Part shown: piece by piece, positions 17,159 through 26,415 of the stretch
Position numbering within the stretch: the stretch's first letter is position 1
Layout of the letters: the number at the start of each line of letters is the position of its first letter
From: Candidatus Hydrogenedentota bacterium
GTDB taxonomy: Bacteria > Hydrogenedentota > Hydrogenedentia > Hydrogenedentales > SLHB01
DNA: 64,000 nucleotides
Assembly: GCA_029552745.1 (NCBI GenBank)
Contig: JAKPDK010000184.1
Location: forward strand, 124,001-188,000
Direction of reading: 5' to 3'
Program-made: the position numbers and the translations under genes
The notes under the pieces: model-generated
Database searches by the model: none
What the model was told of the DNA's origin: nothing
What the model saw: the letters and a program-made list of their open reading frames with translations, nothing else

Positions 17159-17641
17159 CCCCCGATTTGCTTCCGCATAAAAAAGACCTATCATCAATTT
17201 TCAGTCCCCGCGATATTTCCCCGTTGACACGGCGCCCGCAACTCCCCGAACGACTGAGCAATACCGCATCCGCAAGAAAAAAAACATAAGGCAAAGCGAT
17301 AACACAAAGTAGCCGGATGATGAGGACATAAGACCAAACACAGCGAATCCAAGGGTTTTCATGAGAACTACCCCCGTTGTCATAGGATGTTCCCCAGAAT
17401 AACAGCACGTACCTGCCGCAATTCTTGCCAAACGAAATCCCTCGTCAGATATGCAAACCCATGTATGATATTTTGGTTGAATACTAACTGCGTACTTTTC
17501 CCTATTTCTTGTCTTTTTCTTTGTTCACCCGTAAAAAAGTTGTGCAGCGTTAGAAACGTCGAGCCAAAAGCCCCGCGTGAAAACCCTTAAAGAACTAAAT
17601 GACATACGGTCCCCGGAACACTATCGTGGTTTTCGGGGCTG

Positions 17642-19912
17642 TCAGTTTATTTTACCGTTAGCTATTAGAAATACCTCAAATGTGTCTCCCGGGGCCAAAT
17701 CCATTGGTAGAACGATCCAGTCGCCATTTTGACTTATCGAACTCACAGGCTTGTCTGGGGTTAAGTTTTTACCATAACAGCGAATTCTCAGTTGGCGTTT
17801 TACAAGTGAGTCTCCCAGGTTACTCAAGGACACTTTGATACCTTCATCGCGGTAATTTCCCGCAACCACAACACCTCCCCGCGCCAATAAACCTTTAAAA
17901 CTTACGCCCTCGGTTCGCCACTGCGAGGGTAGCGCAGGGAAAAGGGCGACCCCTTCTGTGTCGTCGGGATCGAGCATCATTTGAACTAGTCCACAAACAA
18001 GTGAAGCATGAGCGGCAATTTCGGGTGTTTTTGCACTGTCTTCCCAATCATAGATGATCTCGCAGAAATTAGTGTCATCAAAAGCAGGGTTAGGAAATCC
18101 TGGAGAAGGGTTCGCGAGATTTTGTACCCATTTGAAAGCATCTTCTTCTTTATAAAGCTTGGCCGCATGTACTGCCATCCAACCATTATTAAAAACGTAT
18201 TTTCCTGTTGGTGAGTGTCTAATAAGGTCATATGAGGCTATTATTTTGGGATCGTGACAGGAGAACAACCTGAACCACCACAAGGGCTGCAGCCAAGGAG
18301 CGTCACCTGTGTTTTGACGGTGATTGCCGGGAAAAATGGTTTGCCGCCCATAGAACGTCCCCCAGTCATAGTGCAGGTGTTCAAGAAAACGATCTAAATC
18401 TCCATTTATGTTCACCTTACGCGAGTTACACTCTCTGAGAACAAAATGGATAGACGCCAGGTTCAGCGGGCTGTGCATATACTTATCTTTATATGCGTTC
18501 TCTTCCGCAGACCAAACTAGATCTTCAACCATGAGGTCAGCTATCTCGCGCAGTATAAGAGTTGCTTTAGACGCATACTCTCGATCGTTAGAAAAATCTG
18601 CATAAGCAAGAGCCATTGCTGCAACATTTGCACTTGGATATTTCTCATACAGATGAATTGCCTCTTGGGGCGTTGGCGGTATCAGTAACCGACCGTCCCA
18701 GGCAATTAAAGGACCGTAAAAAGCGCCGGTGGAACGGGTCACGGAAATGTTGTGCATCTCGGAGTGCCGGGCATTGTCCCTTGCTCGCTCCAATATATCC
18801 GACAACCAATTTGCTACGCGGCCAGCTTCCTCAAGATGATTGGAGTACAGTAGCGCAAACACGTTCAAAGGCAGGTCAAACTCGGGGCAGACTGCGCCGT
18901 AAAATCCTGCTGGGTTTGTACCAAAGCATCCTGGGGGAATATCCGTATTTCCGAAATACACTCCAAGATAGTACATAGAGCGCAAATACCAGCACATGAC
19001 TTTTTCATCCGGCACGACGATGTGGGATTTGCTCCAAAATGTTGTCCACCATTGCCTGGTTTCATCCCTCAATCTCTCAAAACCTTTGTTAGCGGCTGAA
19101 GTTACTTTATCCCAACTTTTTCCCACCGGGTCATTACTTTCATAAGACGAACCCGGTGCAAGAAAGAAAGTCTGTGTCTTATTGCCTTTGTTGTTTTTTA
19201 TGGAACATGACATTTTGTCCGCAATAACGTTCTCGTTTTCTGTAACTACAGCCATTGTTGCACGACATGCATTAGGACGATCGGCAACAAAAATAAGTCC
19301 ATTTTTTACTAATTCCGGCGGCGCAGCTGCATCAATTCTTTCATATGGAGAGCAAGAACTTCGCGGCCAAATAGGACGTGGCTTAACTTGAAGAATGAAC
19401 GGCAGATTGCAATCTTCTCCATCTGTAACCCGTATCACAAGGACACCTTCAGGAGTAACAAAGATCTCTCTTTGACTCGAAAAGGTACTGCTCCCAAAAG
19501 AAAGATGAAGATCGACCGTGAGTAAACCGGACGAAATATCCAAATAATGGCTAAATTCTTTGATTTCTCCTGCGTCAACTGACTCGCCGTAGCCTCCGAC
19601 CAAATCAAAAGGTACAACTCGATGTCCGTCTTCGTCCCACCAATACTGGTAAATAAGAAAAGGACGATTATCAATCCAGCCGTCAGTCCGGAGATCTGGT
19701 GCCGATGGGAACGTAAATCCATGAGGGCCGGGGCGCATCGTGGTTCCGCCTAGACCTATTGATTCGTACTGATAGTCCAAATTGTGCAGTCTGTTGAGTC
19801 CGTCTTTTGAAAAACTACACCTGTGCAAGAAATCCTCATCGTTTTTTGCACTAGCGTCTTCAGTCCACCCGTGCCCGGTAACGAAAAGGGAAAGAAGAAT
19901 TAGAAACATCAT
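17642..19912 (-). CDS. GH95-like secreted glycoside hydrolase
   Basis: A 756-residue exported protein; the short signal MMFLILLSLFVTGHG is followed by a beta-rich N-terminal domain and an alpha/alpha-toroid-like region. The C-terminal segment LFPALPSQWRTEGVSFKGLL then ARGGVVVAGN resembles the end of GH95/GH65-type enzymes (alpha-L-fucosidase and relatives). Catalytic residues were not assigned, so the substrate is open. It is last in a minus-strand row of AraC regulator, prepilin-like protein, DraG-like protein and TIM-barrel protein, which points to glycan breakdown. GGAG precedes the first of two adjacent ATG codons by ten bases. Confidence 0.65.
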   Translation of the reverse strand: MMFLILLSLFVTGHGWTEDASAKNDEDFLHRCSFSKDGLNRLHNLDYQYESIGLGGTTMRPGPHGFTFPSAPDLRTDGWIDNRPFLIYQYWWDEDGHRVVPFDLVGGYGESVDAGEIKEFSHYLDISSGLLTVDLHLSFGSSTFSSQREIFVTPEGVLVIRVTDGEDCNLPFILQVKPRPIWPRSSCSPYERIDAAAPPELVKNGLIFVADRPNACRATMAVVTENENVIADKMSCSIKNNKGNKTQTFFLAPGSSYESNDPVGKSWDKVTSAANKGFERLRDETRQWWTTFWSKSHIVVPDEKVMCWYLRSMYYLGVYFGNTDIPPGCFGTNPAGFYGAVCPEFDLPLNVFALLYSNHLEEAGRVANWLSDILERARDNARHSEMHNISVTRSTGAFYGPLIAWDGRLLIPPTPQEAIHLYEKYPSANVAAMALAYADFSNDREYASKATLILREIADLMVEDLVWSAEENAYKDKYMHSPLNLASIHFVLRECNSRKVNINGDLDRFLEHLHYDWGTFYGRQTIFPGNHRQNTGDAPWLQPLWWFRLFSCHDPKIIASYDLIRHSPTGKYVFNNGWMAVHAAKLYKEEDAFKWVQNLANPSPGFPNPAFDDTNFCEIIYDWEDSAKTPEIAAHASLVCGLVQMMLDPDDTEGVALFPALPSQWRTEGVSFKGLLARGGVVVAGNYRDEGIKVSLSNLGDSLVKRQLRIRCYGKNLTPDKPVSSISQNGDWIVLPMDLAPGDTFEVFLIANGKIN

Positions 19913-19993
19913 AAAGATCAGACTCCTGTTTGTATGCTTATGTTACGCCCAAAAGATTTAGAGAGAGCCCAAGAGATCAAATTTCCCCGTTAT

Positions 19994-21661
19994 TCAGTTT
20001 ATGACCTGCAGTTTCTCCGGAACATTTGTGGAAGTTCTAAAATAGCGCTCTAGAAAACCCCTAGGATTTTCTCGTAGTATCAACAAGGCTTCCTCAATTT
20101 CTTTGTTGCCTTCTTGATTTTTAAGATCTCGTTGCAACAACTTTTGCATTTCCAAAATGCATTTTTCAGGAATTCTGCCTTCATCTTCCATGTATGCCCG
20201 CATCACATAAGCCACGTTGGTTTCACGTAAATGCAATGCATAACGTAACGCCACTTTTTGTATCATTCGGAGTTCTTTCAAACCACTCTCGAACTCTGCC
20301 TTGCAGCTTTGCGGCAAAAGCCCTGCGGCCACTTCACCTACTTGGAGAGCTTTCTCCCATTTATTGGCGGCCATCTGACATCGAAGTTGTATGTCTTCCA
20401 GCATCCAAGGGTCGCTGGCCCCATCCTCAACCTTCATAAAAATCGACCGTCTTGTGCTTGACCAACTGGGAGTATGCCAAGGCACACCAAGTATTTCGGC
20501 CGGTTCGAGGGTATGCGCAACACCATGGGTTGCCAACCGTCTAAAGCGCCACGTCCCTTCCCATGGAAACAGTTCCATGCCTGCCGCCCCGAGTTTCCAG
20601 AATTCAGCAACCAAATCACCCGCTTCCCCAAAACGTCGACATAATATTCCTAAAGCTTCCTGATCGGTGATTTGAGGATTACCAAAAAAAAGACTTGTCG
20701 CTTCTAAAGAAGAGTCGTAACGGTCGGGAAGAAGGCCATAGTATTCTTTTATCCCTGCAATACCGCTCAGAGAAAAGATTGAGCGCAAAGCACGTAAAGT
20801 CAATAATGGGAAAGCCAGATGAGTGCAGGGCTCGAGTTCTTCTGTAGCTGCGCCGAGCCAATGTTCAATTACAACGGGGATTCCCCGTTCTTCTGCGATG
20901 GCACAAGCGTTTCTTAACCATCGATCTACGACATGCGTAGCCATCACCTCTGCTATGTTACTATGTAGAACAAGACCAAAACCCTTCGGATCAATAACCT
21001 CTAGACAACCAAAGAATTGGCCCGCCGATAATTCCCACGGTTCCCACCACAGAAGCCCATTAGGGCTTAATGAACGCCATTGTTTACTCAGTGACTCTAG
21101 AAAAGGCACGACTCGATCATGTAGTGGAATTCCTCTGCAGTTTGGGCATGGACCAAATTCATTGCACAACCAGGCATGCTGATCGTACGTGTAGACTAAG
21201 ATGTCATCAATTCCGGGAAATTCCTGGGCTAACTGTCTAAGCAAAACTAAGCAACGCTCTTCCGTCTTACCATCCAAGATACAGTTTGGTGGTGCATCGC
21301 TGATATTAATGTCCCCAACAAAAGGAGCCCCAAAATGAAACACCGTGCGGAACCCCATTTCTCGACATAGCGCTATACGGTTCTTCAAGTCCCTTCTTCG
21401 CTGCTCCAAACGTTTTGGAGACGGATCACTCAACGGCAGGGTTTTCCCTCTGAGCCTGACTTCTTCATCGGTGGGCATTCTAACGACGTCTTCTAGGTTC
21501 AAGGGCTCATCTGCAGGACGAGTAGCCCAAGCAAGATTCAATTGGAGCGTATTAAACCCCATGTATTTTAACTTTTGTAAATGCTGCCGGTTCCACGCCA
21601 CATGTGGATAAGAAGGACACCCTAATATTCCCATCCGATACTTAAATGCCGATTCTGTCAT
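19994..21661 (-). CDS. TIM-barrel protein, putative glycosidase
   Basis: A 555-residue cytosolic protein of unknown family. The N-terminal half looks like a (beta/alpha)8 barrel, with segments such as LKYMGFNTLQLNLAW, REMGFRTVFHFGAPF, GIDDILVYTYDQHAW, NGLLWWEPWELSAG and GIPVVIEHWLGAATE. These carry acidic and aromatic residues typical of glycosidase active sites. A Cys pair (FGPCPNCRG) follows YTYDQHAWLCNE. The C-terminal part is helical. ATG at 21661 with GAGG five bases upstream is preferred over TTG at 21679. Position between the DraG-like and GH95-like genes suggests carbohydrate metabolism. Family assignment is open. Confidence 0.6.
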   Translation of the reverse strand: MTESAFKYRMGILGCPSYPHVAWNRQHLQKLKYMGFNTLQLNLAWATRPADEPLNLEDVVRMPTDEEVRLRGKTLPLSDPSPKRLEQRRRDLKNRIALCREMGFRTVFHFGAPFVGDINISDAPPNCILDGKTEERCLVLLRQLAQEFPGIDDILVYTYDQHAWLCNEFGPCPNCRGIPLHDRVVPFLESLSKQWRSLSPNGLLWWEPWELSAGQFFGCLEVIDPKGFGLVLHSNIAEVMATHVVDRWLRNACAIAEERGIPVVIEHWLGAATEELEPCTHLAFPLLTLRALRSIFSLSGIAGIKEYYGLLPDRYDSSLEATSLFFGNPQITDQEALGILCRRFGEAGDLVAEFWKLGAAGMELFPWEGTWRFRRLATHGVAHTLEPAEILGVPWHTPSWSSTRRSIFMKVEDGASDPWMLEDIQLRCQMAANKWEKALQVGEVAAGLLPQSCKAEFESGLKELRMIQKVALRYALHLRETNVAYVMRAYMEDEGRIPEKCILEMQKLLQRDLKNQEGNKEIEEALLILRENPRGFLERYFRTSTNVPEKLQVIN

Positions 21662-21705
21662 TATTCCCTCATTAGACAATTAACAACGCTATTCCTTGGG
21701 CAAAA

Positions 21706-23676
21706 TCAATCCTCTGTTTCCCAAGGGAACCTTGTTTGTTCCACGTCATCACAGCCGTGTAGCAAGCGCGGATCATGACTAAGGTTTAGAAACGCCCGTA
21801 CTGATTCATCGCGACGTTCCAACTTAATGAACACACAATTCCATCCCTCTGGCATGTTGACGTCAGCCGTATTTATGTGAATGTCTGCCCACTGCAATTC
21901 CGGATCACAATCCCCCCAAAAAGAAGGATGACATGGAACAGAATGACTGGTCTTTTTTATAAAACTACCGTTAACAAAGAGTTCCATGCGACTGTTATTT
22001 GGAACGGATATGTGAACTGTTCGTGAAATTGGGTTTTTGAAATAGTGTAGGAGACCTAGGACACCGGGTTTTCCCTCAAACAAAGGCTCTACGACTAGCT
22101 CGTTCCCAGGCCACGTAACCGTTCGCCAGTTCTCCGGTTTTGGCAGTCCGTCCACTGTATTAAAAGTAAAATTTGCCGTCTCAAGTACAGCATTTGGTAT
22201 CAATTCAGACACAAGCCATTTCCGGGCGCCAATCATCACCAAAGGGACGGCTTCAATGGCGGGACGCCCTTCAAGGCATATCTCTACCCATCCGACGTTC
22301 CGTGTTAAAATGTGACCAGGTTTCGCCGCTGTAACAACAACTGTGCCGACATCTTTTTCTTCCAAACCTGCCAGCTCAAAAATGCGTTTACTCTTCCCTT
22401 CTAGTGTAAAGCCCTCCGGCAAACGGATTTGTACTGTTCCGCTTAGAGGTGCACCACCACGGTTTCGCAGAAATATTTTAGCTCTAAACGGTGAGTATTC
22501 AGAGATGCAGGGATTATCTGGTTCTAGATATCTAATAGTTAAATCCAGCGGACAAAGTCTGTATACAGCGACATCCTGGGGACGCTCGTGAAGCTGCGTT
22601 ATCCTCATGCGGTCAAAAAGGAATGGTTGCAACATCGAGCGAACCCCCTCCTGTGTCAACTTCACTCTTGACGGATGCGAAGCCAAAACTTGTCGTCCAA
22701 TCGCTGTGACACGCGCAGTCAATTCGTCAACGTCTTTTGGTACTTCTAGAAAATCTATGCCCGGGGGCGGAGTAACTGTTAGCTCTTTACCCAAAGGTCC
22801 AATCCATTTTTCGGGTAAGTTGCTGGCGCCATTTATGATGCCTAGTGTCGCTCCCACAGTTGCCGCCGTACAATCAGTATCCCAACCACAATTTACGGCC
22901 TTGCACAGTGCATCTCCAAAGTCTTTCCCGTAAAGAAAAGCGATTGTCTGAAAACCTAAGTTTATGGGGGCGTATTGTGCGTTCAAATTAAAAACTTTGT
23001 TCATGACCTGCTCCCGGGCCTCCAACCAGGAAAAGCCAGAACGGTAGGCATCCATAGCTGTCCGCACTGCGAGGGCAATCTTGCAGTCTTTTGGAAGAAA
23101 AGAAAGTCCTATTTCCAACAGTTCTTGGCGATCAGTAAGAAAAAATGCTGCTGACTGCACCGCTGCATTAAAGATCTCTCCATATACGGATTCTCCACCT
23201 GCGTGGTCACATACGGCATCTTCCCAAGCATATTCTGCTGCAACATCGGGCATCCCTGGGGAAATGCACGCCCATATCTCCGAACGAATAGGAGAACCCA
23301 TATTATGTTTGAACGGGTTGTTATACCAACCCGATATCGGAGGGATTAGTCCGAGTCTAAGATTCATTTTGTGGAATCCATACTCGTCCGGATTATAGTA
23401 AATATGATTTAGCCAATACTCTGCCAAGTCTCTGCTGCAAAGTCTGATCCCGCGCTCTTCTAAAGCATGAAGCCATACCAGTTGAATTTCTAAGTCGTCG
23501 TTTGGTGGCGCCCCTTTCGTAAGATCTTGCGTGTAGTAAGTTACCTCAAACGGGATTCGAGACCCCCAGATTTTCTCGAATGGAGCACCTAACGTACCGC
23601 CGGCGTTCTTTCCCAACCAACACCCTTTCACCTTGTCACAGTACGTATCTTCATTAAGAAAATAAGCGTTACCCAC
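21706..23676 (-). CDS. ADP-ribosylglycohydrolase-fold protein with beta domains
   Basis: A 656-residue protein. Residues 1-350 carry the DraG/ADP-ribosylglycohydrolase fold: DKVKGCWLGKNAGGTLGAPF, PPNDDLEIQLVWLHAL (Asp pair for Mg2+) and CGWDTDCTAATVGATLG (second metal site). The rest (350-656) is beta-rich, with an Ig-like segment (FRAKIFLRNRGGAPLSGTVQ). GTG at 23676 is used; no ATG is in frame nearby. No signal peptide is visible. The family removes ADP-ribose from proteins or small molecules, but the setting among glycosidases suggests that this long version acts on another glycosidic substrate (inference). Confidence 0.8.
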   Translation of the reverse strand: MGNAYFLNEDTYCDKVKGCWLGKNAGGTLGAPFEKIWGSRIPFEVTYYTQDLTKGAPPNDDLEIQLVWLHALEERGIRLCSRDLAEYWLNHIYYNPDEYGFHKMNLRLGLIPPISGWYNNPFKHNMGSPIRSEIWACISPGMPDVAAEYAWEDAVCDHAGGESVYGEIFNAAVQSAAFFLTDRQELLEIGLSFLPKDCKIALAVRTAMDAYRSGFSWLEAREQVMNKVFNLNAQYAPINLGFQTIAFLYGKDFGDALCKAVNCGWDTDCTAATVGATLGIINGASNLPEKWIGPLGKELTVTPPPGIDFLEVPKDVDELTARVTAIGRQVLASHPSRVKLTQEGVRSMLQPFLFDRMRITQLHERPQDVAVYRLCPLDLTIRYLEPDNPCISEYSPFRAKIFLRNRGGAPLSGTVQIRLPEGFTLEGKSKRIFELAGLEEKDVGTVVVTAAKPGHILTRNVGWVEICLEGRPAIEAVPLVMIGARKWLVSELIPNAVLETANFTFNTVDGLPKPENWRTVTWPGNELVVEPLFEGKPGVLGLLHYFKNPISRTVHISVPNNSRMELFVNGSFIKKTSHSVPCHPSFWGDCDPELQWADIHINTADVNMPEGWNCVFIKLERRDESVRAFLNLSHDPRLLHGCDDVEQTRFPWETED

Positions 23677-23769
23677 CTTTTCATCTCTTAAAGTTTATGC
23701 ACAGCCCGACTAAAATTAAGAGCGTAACACGGATGACAAGACAGGTCTCCGCGCTACGCTCTACTTATC

Positions 23770-24792
23770 TCAGCCTTGTCCGCCCCAAGTACCCATATTA
23801 AAAGCTGTCTGTCCTGCCATCAGTACAGCCGGGTCACCTTTGGGCAACCAACGTTCACCATATCGTTGAAAAGCTACATGACCGTCCATAAACAGTAAAT
23901 TGGCTCCCCCCGGACTGTGATTAAAAGATAAGACTTCGTTAAAGCTAGGGCCGCCCCAGTAACGTGACCCACCCCAAACGTCAAACATCACCAAGACATC
24001 GCTTTGCGCTTTCGCAGCTCCTGCGGGGTTGTTGATATCAGTAATTAAGAATCTTTCTATGCCTTCCTTCAGACGATATACGCTTCGTGGCCATGGCTTA
24101 TCTCCTTCATCCTTATAACCATCTAAGCCTCCCCACATATAAGTCTGAATGTCGGTACTCGTTAAGTCCCGGTCTACGCCATTGTACCTGAGAACGTGGG
24201 GCCAGGATGACGGGCAGCCAGCGTTAGCAAGGTCGGGCTGGGCATACCATTCTGCCACACCGCTCGACCATATCACGCCCGAAAGTGTCACCGCTACCAG
24301 CTGCACTTGGGTTGCTGTCGTGATGGCATACGGCACATAAATGTACGAATAGGGATGTGACAGAAGACTTAACCTGCAAGCTTTACTCGCCGGCAAACCT
24401 TCGGGAACTTTCTGCACGGCATCTGCAAGATCCACAGGAAAGGTAAAACCGGCCATGTTCGCGTCACCATTTTGACGGCTATCAGACGGACAAATCGCCA
24501 GACTTGGGTCTGTCCAATACTCAGGATAGAGCTGGTCGGCTGGAATACCTAAAATGTGACTATAGCCAGCAACGCGCCAGATTTGGTGACCTGGGAATTT
24601 CCCATTGTTTTCCGATGAAAACATCTTAAAGATTAAGCCCCATTGTTTTAGATTATTTTGACAAGAAGCTCGTCTGGCTGCCTCTCTCGCTCTCGCCAGA
24701 GCAGGAAGCAGAATTGCTGCTAGGATTGCAATTATAGCAATAACAACTAGCAGCTCAATCAGTGTAAATCCGGCTTTTGTTTTACTTTTCAT
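23770..24792 (-). CDS. Prepilin-like protein with H-X9-DG motif
   Basis: A 340-residue protein starting with a type IV prepilin/pseudopilin signal: [20 protein letters not shown], with cleavage after Gly and methylation of Phe, then a hydrophobic helix to about residue 32. The globular part ends with [17 protein letters not shown], the H-X9-DG signature of abundant planctomycete and lentisphaeral prepilin-like proteins. ATG has GGAG seven bases upstream. It follows the AraC regulator and precedes the DraG-like gene, all on the minus strand. In such lineages these proteins are often placed next to glycan-degradation genes; the exact job is not known. Confidence 0.88.
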   Translation of the reverse strand: MKSKTKAGFTLIELLVVIAIIAILAAILLPALARAREAARRASCQNNLKQWGLIFKMFSSENNGKFPGHQIWRVAGYSHILGIPADQLYPEYWTDPSLAICPSDSRQNGDANMAGFTFPVDLADAVQKVPEGLPASKACRLSLLSHPYSYIYVPYAITTATQVQLVAVTLSGVIWSSGVAEWYAQPDLANAGCPSSWPHVLRYNGVDRDLTSTDIQTYMWGGLDGYKDEGDKPWPRSVYRLKEGIERFLITDINNPAGAAKAQSDVLVMFDVWGGSRYWGGPSFNEVLSFNHSPGGANLLFMDGHVAFQRYGERWLPKGDPAVLMAGQTAFNMGTWGGQG

Positions 24793-25070
24793 GGCATGTC
24801 TCCTTTTTTTGTTTTTGGCTCACTCTAAAAATACAACCACTCTTTCTAAAAAAATAATAAGACAAACGACCTTGCAACTCCTTAAGATTAGCACCATTTT
24901 TCTGGATAAAATTGTCACTCTTAATAGCACGTATTTTTTAAGAAATTTGAATGATCTTGCTTTTAAACGACAAAAAAAATAGAAAGATATTATCACTAGG
25001 AGGCCCGGCACCAATTAATGTATTTGGGCTTGCTTGGCCTGAAAAGGACCCGCGTGGGAATGCAAACGCC

Positions 25071-25952
25071 TCACTTGCGTTTTGGGGTAGTATGTCTATA
25101 TCGGTATTGACGGGGAGAAAGGAAGTATTTTAGCCGAAACTGTCTCGAGAAATAATTACTATCCGCAAAACCGACAGAAAATGCTACTTCGGTAACACTT
25201 AATCGCGAATCGAGTAAGAGATCTCTGGCTTTCCTAAGTCGCAGATCATTCAGATAATTTATAGGAGTTGTTCCCAAACATCGACGGAACAACCGTATCA
25301 ACGAACTTTTTGAGAGATTGGACAATCGAACCAAATCGTCTAACGCAATAGCCTCAGAAAAGTGTGATTCAATGTGTGCCATTACGCGCGACAAAGCGGT
25401 CACTTCGCTGAATGGCGCTGATTCATGAACGGGAAACTCCCGCGTAAGATAAGTCACTAATATCGTGAAGTAACTTTGGAGCATAGACTCAAAACCTATA
25501 TCTCTCCGTAAGTATTCATCCTGGAGTTGAGCAATTATGTCGTATACACGCAGCATCTGTTCTTTATTAAGATGAAATCGACAGGCAAAACTATGTTCCT
25601 GCCTTAGCAAAGGTTCGATATGAAATAAAGCGTGAAAACCCGGCAACTTTCTCAATTCAGTCCCGCTGGGCAAGTATATCTTCGGATCGAAAATAATATT
25701 GCACAGAACAAGCCCGTCAATGTTGTGGTAGCCATGGAGTTCATTTTCACGAACGACAAAAATGTCCCCTGCCTCAATAGGATATTCCAGTCCTTCGAAA
25801 AAGTGCACGCCCTTCCCTTGTTGAACAAATACAATTTCCGCGAATTCATGCAAGTGCGGCGGGCACGCGTTCAAATAAAAAACACTCTTTTCTATGTGGA
25901 ATCGCAGAGTTGGAAAAGGACAGATATCTTTGTATTCGAGTTTCAACACCAT
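25071..25952 (-). CDS. AraC-family transcriptional regulator
   Basis: A 293-residue regulator: an N-terminal cupin-like sensor domain (PHLHEFAEIVFVQQGKG, IEAGDIFVVRENELHGY) and two C-terminal helix-turn-helix motifs (AIALDDLVRLSNLSKSSLIR; LSVTEVAFSVGFADSNYFSR). It probably senses a sugar and activates the downstream prepilin/DraG/TIM-barrel/GH95 row on the same strand. ATG at 25952 or GTG at 25958 could start it. A perfect TATAAT lies at 25964-25959, only six bases before the ATG, so a leaderless message is possible. Confidence 0.88.
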   Translation of the reverse strand: MVLKLEYKDICPFPTLRFHIEKSVFYLNACPPHLHEFAEIVFVQQGKGVHFFEGLEYPIEAGDIFVVRENELHGYHNIDGLVLCNIIFDPKIYLPSGTELRKLPGFHALFHIEPLLRQEHSFACRFHLNKEQMLRVYDIIAQLQDEYLRRDIGFESMLQSYFTILVTYLTREFPVHESAPFSEVTALSRVMAHIESHFSEAIALDDLVRLSNLSKSSLIRLFRRCLGTTPINYLNDLRLRKARDLLLDSRLSVTEVAFSVGFADSNYFSRQFRLKYFLSPRQYRYRHTTPKRK

Positions 25953-26415
25953 ACACACATTATACTCGCTCGTCGGTTCAAGACAGTACCGTTAAATTCT
26001 CTATTGTAGCGCCATTGCCTGATGTTTTCCCCTGGATACTCAAGAAATAGCAACACAGAAACCAAACAGTCCAGAAAACAATAAATATAAGTAGACTGGT
26101 TGAATTCAGAAATCCATGGTACTGCCTTGAAGAGATAGACGAAGATACCCCTCTGCATAAAGGGCACCGGACTTGGGGCGTTCGCGTGATCCCCGTGTGA
26201 CCTTTAATTATCGACACGTTGTTATCTTATCGCCCGCGACACATTGCGCTATAGGCGATCATGTCCTCAATGCACTGTGGGCTCTCCCATCATTTTGAAT
26301 CGGCAACTCACCTAGGATATAGTGAAACAGAAACGGGCGTTTCGACTGCTTCAGTTTTGTCGCCGTTTCTTCTTGTGGGACATTCAGGGAAGTTGGGAAA
26401 GGAGATGACGGATAT

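Noticed and set aside
17201-17431. 76-residue hydrophobic minus-strand ORF in the gap after mltD
   Set aside because: No ribosome-binding site or family; the 483-base gap is otherwise empty except for a weak hairpin at about 17610-17640.
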